DNA of 64,000 nt from Prorocentrum cordatum (Eukaryota; Sar; Dinophyceae; Prorocentrales; Prorocentraceae), in NCBI GenBank assembly GCA_963575745.1, contig CAUYUJ010019627.1, positions 535,664 through 599,663 on the forward strand, in the 5' to 3' direction. Below are positions 41,201 to 49,787 of the stretch, one piece after another; position 1 is the stretch's first letter, and the number at the start of each line of letters is the position of its first letter. A program made the translations under genes and the position numbers. The notes beneath the pieces are model-generated. The model saw only the letters and a program-made list of their open reading frames with translations. It ran no database searches and was not told the DNA's origin.

Positions 41201-44199
41201 TCCCTGCTTGAGGACGCGACGCGGCCTCGGTGGAAGATACCATTGACCCTGGTAACCTGCTTGGCCTGGTTGTGGAGGCTCCCCCCGGGGCCTGAAGGCG
41301 CTCGGGGGAGTTCCTTGAGGTCGTGCTGGGCTGGCGCGTTGCCGTATTGGCGGGCAAGGATGTGCGGAGGCATCCCTGTGGCACGGACGTCGAACAGGCT
41401 GTGCGGACTAGGCGGATGGGGGCACCTGCTGGAGAGGCAGCATGTGTCGGAGTCCCTGTTGTCGGTGCTGTACGCACACGTCCAGCTGTTGCAAGAGTAG
41501 TCCGTGGACCAGTCCATAAGTGCACGTAGTCCGCTGAGGGAGCAGTCTGGGCACGTTGGTTGGCCCGAGGTGCCGAGCTGCGTGTTGCGGCGGGCCGCAC
41601 AGTACTGACAGCATTGGAATCGGCACTGTGGGCATGACCAGCGTCCTGGTAGGGGCGGGAGTGCTTGCTCGTTTGTGCCTGGGTCGTCTGGGTGGGGTCG
41701 AGGTCGATCCCACAAGGGCCAGACGTCGGCGAACCAGGACTGGCCTGTAGTGCGGACCACCTCGGCGGGGAGGCGAGCGTCGTCAGCATGACGCTCGATC
41801 CACTGGGGCCCCATGTCCGCTGGTATCATGACCGTGCGCCAAGTGTCGTCCGCCTTGACGTGGGCTTGGGTCGGTGCCCAGAGCTTGGTAGTGGTTTCGC
41901 CATGGTCGTGGTGGAGGATGACCCAGCCGTCGCGGCCCGCCACCACAGGGTCGATAACGCGGTGGCCCATGACGGTCGTCCCCCACGGTAAGTAGGCGCC
42001 GTCGTGGTGCTCGCCTGGGTCAAGCCAGACCTCGATGCCAGGGGCATTGACACGGGCCCGCACATCGCGGACGTGGAAGGCGAGGACGTGGTAGGCGGTC
42101 GGCTCCTCTTCCGTCTCGATGTGCTCCCATGTCTCGATGTCGCTGTTGTCCGAGGTAGAGTTTCCGCCGCTCTGCCGTGACGAACGCGAGGCGGATCGCC
42201 GTGGGCGGGCACGGCCTCGGGCGAGGGCGGCGGCCGCGCTGATGAGGGACGGCGTACGGCGGTCGTCGGCTCCTGATGTCGTCGATGAGCGGTCTGGACT
42301 GTGTGCCAGGGCGGCGCCTGACTGATAGGTGCGCGGTGGGCCAGACGCGGCCCCAGGGCTGGAGCCGCTGGGGCGCGGCTCTCGTGCGTCGGACTGCCCC
42401 CGCACGGGGACGGCTTGCAAGCCAGTGTACACCAGGTCGATCAGTGGCTGCGGGTCCAGCTGGAGCTTGCGAAGCGAGACGCGTGGACGGGGCTGGTTGG
42501 GGTCGGCCCTGGTGGCGGCTTCGGTGTCGTAGTGCTGTTTAGCCCATGCTCGCGCTGCCTCTGGCGAGTATAGTGCCTGCGGCGGTGGCCACGCTGCCGC
42601 GATGTCCAGCCTGCGCCAGGTGTTGGCTTCCTGGTCGCGGGCTTCAGCCGCCTCGCGGAGGTCTGGATGATCGTAGCCAGCGATGTGGAGGGCGTGCGCA
42701 CAGTCGCCCATGCCATAGGCTTGTGGTAGGGCACGGCACCTGGAGGCAGCTTCCGTGGGGGCACACCAGTCCATGCGGATGAGGAGGCCCAGGACACGAG
42801 GGTAGATGAGGCGCGCTCCATGGGCCTCCCCTTTCACGAAGTTGTGCCAGTTCTCACCGCGCGGCGGTTGGGTGGCCTCGCACATCCAGAGCGCGATGGG
42901 TCCCCACGCGAGGGTGTCGCCTTCGAGGCTGTAGGGCGGGTGGGGCGGCACTGCGTACCACGCGGCCAGCGACGGGTGCACACTCACGTACGTGCGGCCA
43001 GCATTTGTGGCAGTTCGACCCTTCGCTTCGCGGCGGGGGCCTGGCAGGAGGTGACCTCCGTTGACAGCGAGACGAGCCGCAAGGTCGCCGCGGGTCCCGT
43101 GCCAGAAGACCGTGGGCGTGTCAGTGGTGGGTTGACGGAGGTCCCACGTGAGGTAGGGGAAGATCGTCTCGCCTGAGTTCCCGCCCGAGTCTTCCAGCAC
43201 CCAAGTGAGTCGGTTCGGGGGCCTCTGCATGATGTCAGTCCACGGCACCAGCGCTTGGAGTGTTGGATCGTGGGTGAATCGTGGATGGTCGTGGAGTCGC
43301 AGGGCGTCTTTGATGTCCTCTGTAGACACGCCACTGTTACCAAGCGCAAAGCCGTTTTGGTACAGGGCGTTGAGGATGCTCGTCGGCGGCACGGGGACCG
43401 CTGGGTCGCGCTGGATGGTGTTGCGTAAGTTGCGCGTCGGTGGCCTGAGGGCTAGGTGGGGCGTACCAGGGCCTGAAGGCGCCTGGGGCCTGGCGGGTGA
43501 TGCATAGCGTGCTCGCCGACGTGGTGGTTGGGTGTCCATGTCGGAAGAGGAACCACGAGCATCTGCATGTCGGAAGATGGACCACGGGCTGTCGCGGGTG
43601 CGCTCACGTGGTTCCCTTGCCTCGGCGTCGCTGGCCTGAGCTGTGGCGTCTTCGTGAGTCGGTGGGGTACCATAAGCCATGCCGCTTATGGAGCCGTCTC
43701 GCGGGGACGGGCTGGTCGATCGTGGTGTGACAGACGAGGCTCGCGATACCGCGGCAGTGACTTCGACAATGGCGGCGGTGGTGGCGGTGGTGACATCGGC
43801 GACTGCGGCGGCAACTGCAGCAGCATAGTGTTCCTGTAGCAGCGGATGTCGAAGTGGGTGCACGTGCTGGCTTTCGGGTTCGTCGGGATGCGTGCGCGGC
43901 ATTGTGTGTGTGGCCTCATCCCGCGGCCTCCTGCTCGGTTGGCAACAGCGGAAGCACCACTGGGCCGTGGATGAGTCCAGGGCGCGCGCACAAATGCGGG
44001 CTCCTACGTGTCCGACGGCTCCTTGAGCGAGGAGTTTGGCGCCGACCAGAAGAAGACCGCACACCACTCCGCCAGTGGCAATAGCTCCGAGTTTGCCACT
44101 GGCCCATTTCAGGACACCCCCGAGGCCAAACCCGCTGCGCTGGCTCCGCCCGAGACGATATCTCTGAGTTTGGCGCTGGTCCACTTGAGAATACCCCAC
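41032..44199 (-). CDS. LINE ORF3: membrane segment, ADP-ribosyltransferase-like motif, zinc cluster
   Basis: 1055 residues. An N-terminal hydrophobic segment (IATGGVVCGLLLVGAKLL, residues 40-57) is followed by a disordered region. Residues 363-416 read TVFWHGTR...LAVNGGHLLPG...GRTYVSVHPSLAAWYAV, the H-G-T / G-x-Y-x-S / A-x-x-Y pattern of PARP-like ADP-ribosyltransferases and related folds. The C-terminal third carries a Cys cluster (WSCPQCRFQCCQYCAARR and PTCPDC) likely to bind zinc. The first residues duplicate the end of ORF2 (GVLKWASGKL against GILKWTSAKL). The ADP-ribosyl link is inferred from motif pattern only. Confidence 0.6.
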   Translation of the reverse strand: MGYSQVDQRQTQRYRLGRSQRSGFGLGGVLKWASGKLGAIATGGVVCGLLLVGAKLLAQGAVGHVGARICARALDSSTAQWCFRCCQPSRRPRDEATHTMPRTHPDEPESQHVHPLRHPLLQEHYAAAVAAAVADVTTATTAAIVEVTAAVSRASSVTPRSTSPSPRDGSISGMAYGTPPTHEDATAQASDAEAREPRERTRDSPWSIFRHADARGSSSDMDTQPPRRRARYASPARPQAPSGPGTPHLALRPPTRNLRNTIQRDPAVPVPPTSILNALYQNGFALGNSGVSTEDIKDALRLHDHPRFTHDPTLQALVPWTDIMQRPPNRLTWVLEDSGGNSGETIFPYLTWDLRQPTTDTPTVFWHGTRGDLAARLAVNGGHLLPGPRREAKGRTATNAGRTYVSVHPSLAAWYAVPPHPPYSLEGDTLAWGPIALWMCEATQPPRGENWHNFVKGEAHGARLIYPRVLGLLIRMDWCAPTEAASRCRALPQAYGMGDCAHALHIAGYDHPDLREAAEARDQEANTWRRLDIAAAWPPPQALYSPEAARAWAKQHYDTEAATRADPNQPRPRVSLRKLQLDPQPLIDLVYTGLQAVPVRGQSDAREPRPSGSSPGAASGPPRTYQSGAALAHSPDRSSTTSGADDRRTPSLISAAAALARGRARPRRSASRSSRQSGGNSTSDNSDIETWEHIETEEEPTAYHVLAFHVRDVRARVNAPGIEVWLDPGEHHDGAYLPWGTTVMGHRVIDPVVAGRDGWVILHHDHGETTTKLWAPTQAHVKADDTWRTVMIPADMGPQWIERHADDARLPAEVVRTTGQSWFADVWPLWDRPRPHPDDPGTNEQALPPLPGRWSCPQCRFQCCQYCAARRNTQLGTSGQPTCPDCSLSGLRALMDWSTDYSCNSWTCAYSTDNRDSDTCCLSSRCPHPPSPHSLFDVRATGMPPHILARQYGNAPAQHDLKELPRAPSGPGGSLHNQAKQVTRVNGIFHRGRVASSSRDCPTARGGHLGSQERGCLKIRPPTNRCGGKATCSSAPTRPSRRTSSSTKRSADLTP
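43466..43486. repeat. LINE hairpin copy with flipped core pair
   Basis: CCAGG-GCCT, loop GA, AGGC-g-CCTGG: 9 pairs. The core is GCCT/AGGC instead of GGCT/AGCC, a compensatory change. Confidence 0.85.
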
Positions 44200-46148
44200 A
44201 AGGCGGACGTGACGTTGTATGCCGTTGTGCGTCGGGGTGTAGTGGACACAGATGGGCCTGGTGCCGCCGCTTCACGTCGTCGTCGCTGCCGGTAGCTGGG
44301 GTCTCGGCTCGGTGTCGGCAAGTACCCGTCGATCTGGTCCTTGTACGGCATGGCTACCACGATGGCGTACGTGGCCACGAAGAGGCAAATGAGACAGCCA
44401 CAGCGTCGTGAGGCCGCTGCGCTGTGCGGGGCCTCGTAGGAGCCGCTGGCGTCTGGGCTCGCGTCGTCGATGGGGTCGTTGTCGATGCCAGCCTGCCAGT
44501 GGTCGACGGCGCTGGAATTGGAGTCAGTCGCGTTAGCACGGCAGACAAGGGTGCGGGGCGTGGTTCTGCCACCTGAGGTCTGAAGACGTCCAGGTCCAGC
44601 CAATGCTGCAGCGGGGCTGAAGCCGCCACTGCGCGGGCTGGTTAGAGCTGGCGATGCAGTGGGATGGCTTGTCTCGTCGGCGGCAGTGGCGCCTTCAGCG
44701 TCGTTGAGCTGTGCGCTGGGGTCGGCCTGGGCCGAGTTGTTGGGCGGACTGCTGTGCGACGGGGGGCGCCCTATGTAGGGTTCGCTGTCACGGTCACGCT
44801 GGGCCGTGTCACCTGGCGGTGCCGTGCCGTCGCGATCCTGGGTTTCCATGTCGTCCTGGCTATCGTCCGACGCGTGGAACGAGTCCAGGGATATGTTGAT
44901 ATCGCTGGCCGCGATGTGCTGGAGCAGAGGCGGTTCGGCGTCGGCTGCGGGCTGGTCACACGTGGCGTGCTGGGCGAGGGGGCCAGCTGGCGGTGGTAGG
45001 TTTAGCGGTTCCATCGGTGCCGCGGCGAGCTCCGCCTCGACAAGCGGCTGCATGTCTGGCGGGTGGTGCAGGATCGCATCCGCGAGGTACGCCAGGGCGT
45101 CTTGGTCGGGTGGAGGGAGGCCTCTTGGCAGCAAGGCGTGTGCCCGTGAGAGGTATGGCGGCAATGGTGCCGTGAAAGCCTCAGGGCCGACGAGCTGGGC
45201 ACGAGCGCCCTGGTATTCCAGAAGAAGGCCAAAGTAGCGAGTGGGGTACTCGCGGCTGCCCTGGATGCGAGTGAGGTTGCGGATGGTGCGCTGTCTGTCG
45301 GGGCCTGCTCTGTGCCAGATGTCCTCGCACATGTCGAACGCGGTGCGCTGGCGCAGGGCGTCGTTTTTCTCCTCGGAGTCCTCCTGGAAAAAGTGGTCGT
45401 ACTGTGGCAGATGGAGCGTCGCCAGGATGTACGGGACGCAGTCCTCGAGCCAAGCCCAGCACACGTCCTGGTGGTCCCCACCTGGTGCCCACGCCGCGGC
45501 GCACGGTATGAGCCGTGCTCGGATCATCATCAGGTGCCAGAAAGCGGGGTCCTCCTCGGGTTCGCCCCTGGCGCACAGAGGGGTAGTGAGACCCGTGGGG
45601 CTGAAGCGGGGCACGACAGCGGGGCTGAAGCCGCCACTGCGTGCCTGGGCTTTGTCGGCGGCCCCGTCGAGGATGTGCCGCACGACGGTCGAGGACAGGC
45701 TGAGGGCGGACTGCGCTGCATGTGTCGTAGTTGACGAGGACGTGCTCGTAGGAGACATGCTGGTGCTCGCCGTAGCCGTCGTAGTAGCCGTCGGAGTCCC
45801 AGGGGGGCAGCGCGTGGGGCAGGGCCCCTGGTGCTGCTCAAGCCAGGCGCTCGCAATGGCGCCCAGCGGCCCGTTGCCGCACGGACCCGCGGCGGCGGTG
45901 CCGTTCACGATCGGGTCCAAAATGGTGCAGTGATCGTATTTGTAGATGCTGTCATCGTAAAGGTAGAAGAGCGTCCCACGTTCAGCGTGTCGCAGGAAAA
46001 AATCTCCTCCATGCTGGGGCGCACCGCCTGAAGACGGGCGTGCTCCCGCAAGCGAGGGGGGGGGGGGGCAGGCTGCAGGCAAGGCGCCACATGATGGCGA
46101 GGCCTGGCGGGCGGCGCGAGCGATGAGCCAAAAGCTGCATGTCAGCAC
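44109..46148 (-). CDS. LINE ORF2, predicted membrane protein, unknown function
   Basis: 679 residues. The N-terminus is Pro/Ala-rich with FYLYDDSIYKYDHC; a globular region follows (FWHLMMIRARLIPCAAAW, QDVCWAWLEDCVPYILATLH, RTAFDMCEDIWHRAGPDRQR) that resembles a Gag-like helical domain, then an acidic linker. A transmembrane segment lies near the C-terminus (CGCLICLFVATYAIVVAMPY). Two GGFSPA peptides come from hairpin motifs. It overlaps ORF3 by 91 bases; a -1 shift would fuse the two. Confidence 0.6.
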   Translation of the reverse strand: MLTCSFWLIARAARQASPSCGALPAACPPPPSLAGARPSSGGAPQHGGDFFLRHAERGTLFYLYDDSIYKYDHCTILDPIVNGTAAAGPCGNGPLGAIASAWLEQHQGPCPTRCPPGTPTATTTATASTSMSPTSTSSSTTTHAAQSALSLSSTVVRHILDGAADKAQARSGGFSPAVVPRFSPTGLTTPLCARGEPEEDPAFWHLMMIRARLIPCAAAWAPGGDHQDVCWAWLEDCVPYILATLHLPQYDHFFQEDSEEKNDALRQRTAFDMCEDIWHRAGPDRQRTIRNLTRIQGSREYPTRYFGLLLEYQGARAQLVGPEAFTAPLPPYLSRAHALLPRGLPPPDQDALAYLADAILHHPPDMQPLVEAELAAAPMEPLNLPPPAGPLAQHATCDQPAADAEPPLLQHIAASDINISLDSFHASDDSQDDMETQDRDGTAPPGDTAQRDRDSEPYIGRPPSHSSPPNNSAQADPSAQLNDAEGATAADETSHPTASPALTSPRSGGFSPAAALAGPGRLQTSGGRTTPRTLVCRANATDSNSSAVDHWQAGIDNDPIDDASPDASGSYEAPHSAAASRRCGCLICLFVATYAIVVAMPYKDQIDGYLPTPSRDPSYRQRRRREAAAPGPSVSTTPRRTTAYNVTSALWGILKWTSAKLRDIVSGGASAAGLASGVS
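45611..45644. repeat. LINE hairpin copy
   Basis: GCACG-a-CAG-c-GG-GGCT, loop GA, AGCC-g-CC-a-CTG-CGTGC: 14 pairs, one C-A mismatch, one bulged a, constant bulged g. Confidence 0.82.
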
Positions 46149-46353
46149 ACGTCCTCAAATACCCCTGAATGCTCATGTACATTGCAACAATCACGCCCCC
46201 TGCAAGACTACGGGTGTCCCTACACCAGATAGCTTGCGCGTGCTGCTGCCAAAACAGACATGAGGTGACAAGAAAGAGATACGACGCGAAGAGGGAAGAG
46301 ATGCCTCTGAAGGCGCTTCCTCGGAGGGCTGAGGCGGGCTCTCTGAGGCACCT

Positions 46354-48933
46354 TCAATAGGGTTCCTGGGTGGCCCGACCCTTGTCCTTGCCTTTGTCGG
46401 CCCCTGGGGGCCCCGTCCCTGGGGTGACCTGGCCTGGCTGGTCGATCCAACCGCAGGCAGCCACGGGTTCGGCGGCCGCTGCAGCTTCCTCCTTCTTAGT
46501 TTCCAGAGTGGCCACTTGTGGCAGGTGGATGGTGCCTCCCGTGAGGTGCCCGAGGAGGGTCTGGATGTCGCCGCGCAGTGCAGCGGCGTCGGCGGTTGCC
46601 GTCTGTTGCTGGGTGACGACGGTGGCAAGCCCCCGTTCCAGCCCTGAAACGTGCTCCGTGAGTGTGGCCTGGGAGGAGAGGACGCCCGCAAGCTGTACCT
46701 GCATGTTATCCACCGTGTTGGCTAGCAGCTCGTGCTGTTGTTCCATGTGCTGGATGCGGGTCGTGCCAGCATCTGGCAGTTTAGGGGCCGATGCGAAGCG
46801 CTCGCCGAAGGCGTTGAGTTCGTGGGAGGCCACGCTGTATTCATCACCTGATGAGAGGATCTCGACGTCGTCGACGTCGCCTGGTACTTCGGCGGCTGTG
46901 GCAGCGTCGCCTTCGGTGTGGCCCCCACCTTCTGCCGCCACCGTGCCAAGCCAGGAGTCATGGCCACCTGATCCTGGGGCGGCCATCGGTTCAGCGGCTC
47001 CGTCCGTGCCGTGCGGGGGTGCAGAGGAGCTGCGGCCTGGGGCGCAGGATGACCTTGCGTGCGGCGTGGCGTCACGTTTCCCGCTGGAGGAGCGGTGGCG
47101 CTTGGCTGAAGGCTCCTCCTTGGGGATCAGGAGCGGTGCGACGCCCTTGCCTTTGGGCGTGGCAGTCATGAGGTCGTGGAGGTAGGGGCTCTGGGCCGCT
47201 TTGGTGAGGAGTGTGCCGGTGGCGGGGCTAAAGCCGCCACCACGGGCTGGCGGCGTCACAGGCTCTGTGATGGTGGTAGGCGTGACGATGGTAACGTTGT
47301 CCCGCTTCGGCACCACCTCAGCCAGCGGGGCCTCGGTGATGCTCCACGGGATGGGGCACCCCGCGACCTGCACCGTATAGGTGAGTGGGGGCCGATGGGC
47401 GCGCACTAAGGCAAACTGGGCCGCAGTGGCTGGGTCCCAGGCGGTGTGGTAGACCTCACAGTCCCATTTGACGGACGGGCCCGTGAGAGTCTTGGCGAGC
47501 TGGGTCAGCGTGGCGTGGCGTGCCGCAATGCCAGTGATGCGGTAGCGCGTCTTGGCGAGGGTAGCCTCGCATCCACGGATGCTGACAGCAGCAGCCTTGG
47601 CGGCGTCTGACCCCCGTGGAACACGGATCCCCAGTAGACCTGACTTGCCGTGTCTGACGACTCCCAGGGCCTTGAACTCCACCGACTTCTGGAACGCGTC
47701 TGCCATCGTGATGGGCTGGTCCTCAGGGAACCACACGGTCTGATACTTGTCAGCGGTGGGCTCGTCTGCACCTACGTTGCTGAGGTCGTAGGTGGCACCG
47801 AGTTGTCCTGATCCCGCCAGGACCTTGTCGACCGCTTGAAGACTGACGCCAAAGGTGGCGGCCAGGGACCTCTTTCCAACGCCCGATCCAAACCTGCCTA
47901 GGCTTTTGCAGGGTTCGAGGATGGTGACGGCTTTAAAGTTGCCGTGGAAGAGGGCCTTGAAGGTGTCCTGAAGCTGACTATCGAGCTCCTGGCGGCGAGC
48001 GTCTTTCTTGGACTCCCTGTGCTTTTGGTTTTGGCGCGCCTTGTCCTGTGGGGCAGAGTCCCCTCGAAAAGGGCCCTTGGCGCGTGGACCACCGTTCACG
48101 GGGGCACCTCCCGAGAACTGGTCCTCGAAGGCCTGGTGCATGGAGGGGACTGCGGCAATGGCCTCGGTTTCATGTATGGTCGCCCGAATCCAGCATACGT
48201 GGTCGGCAGGGTCGATGGTGGCGACGGCTACTTTTTCCGTGCAGGCGACCTCCTTGGTGCCCAGCTGGTACACGGTCACGGGGACATGCGTGTGAACCAC
48301 TTTGGGCGCCTTGGGGTGTCGCTTCAGGACGGGGACGGCGAGCTCGGTACCGACGTAGTTGTCGTTTTTTGGGCCCATGACAGCAATCGCGAGCTGACCC
48401 GTGGCTCGCTTGCCCTGCTCGAGGTGGTGTTGCAGCAGCCGTTCACCGCTCTCGTAGTCGTGGAGGCTGATACTGGGCTTGCACGTCTTGCCGTCGTCAG
48501 GTGATGTGGGTTCGGCGAGGACAGGGACCTTCCAAAAGGCCGGGTCCAAGGCGATGAATTGGGTGTCCGCAGCCTGAAGACGTGCGGAACCCGCTGGTGG
48601 GTGTGATGTGTCACCGCCAATGCGCTTAGGCTTGCTGCGCTGGCGATGATCAAGCGTGTAGCTGATCTGGTTGGCGGCGCACATGCGGATCAGGGCGCTG
48701 CCAAGCTTCTTCGTGTTGGACTTGTGCATGTCGTACGTTGCCTGGAGCTCGTCCGCGTTCAGCTCGGCAAGCCCGTTGTATGCGGCCGTGGGGCGGTCAG
48801 ACCCCGCTTGCTTGAACGCTGCGATGCAGTCCTGCTTGCGTTGAAGGAGAGACCCTTCGGCAGCAGGGCGCGTGGGGCGGGAACTCGGAGGCTGCTTAGA
48901 AGAGCGACGGCGCTCCGGCTTCTTGGGGGCCAT
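46354..48933 (-). CDS. LINE ORF1, basic protein with C-terminal coiled coil
   Basis: 859 residues, ATG at 48933 being the first in frame after the SL. Basic N-terminus (MAPKKPERRRSSK), then a helix-rich start (CIAAFKQAGSDRPTAAYNGL), a large region with beta-type repeats (VPVLKRHPKAPKVVHTHVPV, VTILEPCKSLGRFGSGVGKR, RYRITGIAARHATLTQLAKT), a disordered Ser/Gly segment and a C-terminal coiled coil (MEQQHELLANTVDNMQVQLA). LINE ORF1 proteins generally bind RNA and multimerise by coiled coils; that role is inferred here. The end (GADKGKDKGRATQEPY) is 206 bases from ORF2. Confidence 0.72.
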   Translation of the reverse strand: MAPKKPERRRSSKQPPSSRPTRPAAEGSLLQRKQDCIAAFKQAGSDRPTAAYNGLAELNADELQATYDMHKSNTKKLGSALIRMCAANQISYTLDHRQRSKPKRIGGDTSHPPAGSARLQAADTQFIALDPAFWKVPVLAEPTSPDDGKTCKPSISLHDYESGERLLQHHLEQGKRATGQLAIAVMGPKNDNYVGTELAVPVLKRHPKAPKVVHTHVPVTVYQLGTKEVACTEKVAVATIDPADHVCWIRATIHETEAIAAVPSMHQAFEDQFSGGAPVNGGPRAKGPFRGDSAPQDKARQNQKHRESKKDARRQELDSQLQDTFKALFHGNFKAVTILEPCKSLGRFGSGVGKRSLAATFGVSLQAVDKVLAGSGQLGATYDLSNVGADEPTADKYQTVWFPEDQPITMADAFQKSVEFKALGVVRHGKSGLLGIRVPRGSDAAKAAAVSIRGCEATLAKTRYRITGIAARHATLTQLAKTLTGPSVKWDCEVYHTAWDPATAAQFALVRAHRPPLTYTVQVAGCPIPWSITEAPLAEVVPKRDNVTIVTPTTITEPVTPPARGGGFSPATGTLLTKAAQSPYLHDLMTATPKGKGVAPLLIPKEEPSAKRHRSSSGKRDATPHARSSCAPGRSSSAPPHGTDGAAEPMAAPGSGGHDSWLGTVAAEGGGHTEGDAATAAEVPGDVDDVEILSSGDEYSVASHELNAFGERFASAPKLPDAGTTRIQHMEQQHELLANTVDNMQVQLAGVLSSQATLTEHVSGLERGLATVVTQQQTATADAAALRGDIQTLLGHLTGGTIHLPQVATLETKKEEAAAAAEPVAACGWIDQPGQVTPGTGPPGADKGKDKGRATQEPY
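47215..47247. repeat. LINE hairpin copy
   Basis: GCC-g-GTGG-c-GG-GGCT, loop AA, AGCC-g-CC-a-CCAC-g-GGC: 13 pairs, two mismatches. Confidence 0.8.
48561..48592. repeat. LINE hairpin copy
   Basis: GGGT-g-TCCGCA-GCCT, loop GA, AGAC-g-TGCGGA-ACCC: ten arm pairs plus three of four core pairs. Confidence 0.82.
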
Positions 48934-49049
48934 TGCTGCGGGCGCTCTGGTGAGGAGAGGTGACGCGAATCAGTAGGGCCCTGCTGGGACCCCTCCGGTC
49001 TCGCGAGGCCTGGGAGTCTGACTCCGAGGCGGGGCGCTTCGCGTCGCGG

Positions 49050-49071
49050 CTTGAGCCAAAATGGCTACGGA
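49050..49071 (-). other. Dinoflagellate spliced-leader sequence (DinoSL relict)
   Basis: Minus strand reads TCCGTAGCCATTTTGGCTCA then AG, matching the published 22-nt DinoSL (DCCGTAGCCATTTTGGCTCAAG) at every position. In dinoflagellates this leader is added to mRNAs by trans-splicing; a genomic copy at the very start of a retroelement indicates that a trans-spliced RNA was reverse transcribed. ORF1 begins 116 bases downstream. Confidence 0.97.
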
Positions 49072-49376
49072 GAGAGAGAGAGAGATATGGAGACTTGAGG
49101 GGTCAGCGACGTCTGTGGAATCACAGAGCTAGCGACGCCAGGGGTCGCCATGCCTTGTGGTTTCATTCGGATGTTTGCTGTTTCTGGGATGATAATCAAG
49201 AAAGCCGAGTGCGTTCATAGGGATTGGTTTGGACGTTTGGGAACGTCTCCATTCAAAGAAAAAAATCCAGGAGTCTCCGAAGCTTCAGAACCTTAGAAAT
49301 TCCAAACATCCCAAACATCAAACTGACAACAAAGGATGTCCTTCATTTCCATCCCGCAACATAAAAAAAACATGGT
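49072..49376. repeat. Foldback unit right arm and linker, continuing the unit split by the LINE
   Basis: (GA)n, then GAGACTTGAGGGG...GTGGAATCACAG...GCGACG(C)CAGGGGTCGCC as in the right arms at 49800 and 57372, followed by a ~220-base linker (TTTCATTCGGATGTTTG..., CCAAACATCCCAAACATC). Confidence 0.7.
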
Positions 49377-49449
49377 TTGGCGAACGTCGATAACCCTGTG
49401 ACTCCACAGGGATCGCTGCTCCCTAAAAAGGCTATATTTTTGTTTTTTT

Positions 49450-49499
<50 letters not shown>

Positions 49500-49727
49500 G
49501 CGCGTCTCTTTCAGAAGAGGACGAGGGCGACGAGGAAAAGGGGGCGGGGGAGAAGCTGAAGGACAAGAAGAGGAGGCTAATGAGCAATAACGACAGAGAG
49601 GGGGGCACATAGAGGGACAGGCTGAGGGACAGATAGCGAGAGAGAGAGAGAGAGAGAGAGAGTAAACAAAAAACAGGCCGAGAGAAAGAAAGAGCTAGAG
49701 AGAGGGAGAACAAAAAAAAACGAGAGA

Positions 49728-49787
<60 letters not shown>

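Larger units (their letters stand above)
33685..48592. repeat. Dispersed family of >=15 covarying hairpins within the LINE
   Basis: Consensus on the + strand: 5' arm, G(G/C/T)CT, loop RR (GA, GG or AA), AG(C/G/A)C, one unpaired G, 3' arm complementary to the 5' arm. Copies near 33685, 33799, 34939, 37185, 38989, 40205, 41279, 42343, 43466, 44571, 44607, 45611, 46019, 47215 and 48561. Arm sequences differ completely between copies but remain complementary. None was found outside the LINE. Confidence 0.8.
32931..49071 (-). mobile_element. Full-length 16.1-kb non-LTR retrotransposon with spliced leader at its 5' end
   Basis: On the minus strand the element begins with a complete DinoSL (49071-49050), has a 116-base leader, then ORF1 (48933-46354) and a chain of overlapping ORFs ending with APE endonuclease and RT-RNase H (stop at 33297), then a ~366-base 3' UTR without poly(A). 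It is bounded by AGAGAGAGAGAGAGAT on both sides (32915-32930 and 49071-49086), consistent with a 15-16-base target duplication, with the caution that this is a GA microsatellite. Catalytic residues of EN, RT and RNase H are all present. ORF junctions would need -1, -1, +1 and +1 shifts, so it may encode one giant polyprotein broken by indels, or several proteins. Confidence 0.85.

Noticed and set aside
42640-42665. GGGCTTCAGCCGCC near 42650 as a further LINE hairpin
   Set aside because: The loop is TC and the outer arms pair only with an internal loop, so it does not fit the consensus well enough to count.
33297-49071. Interpretation as host multigene operon
   Set aside because: EN and RT-RNase H domains, the target duplication and the SL at the 5' end all fit a retrotransposon.
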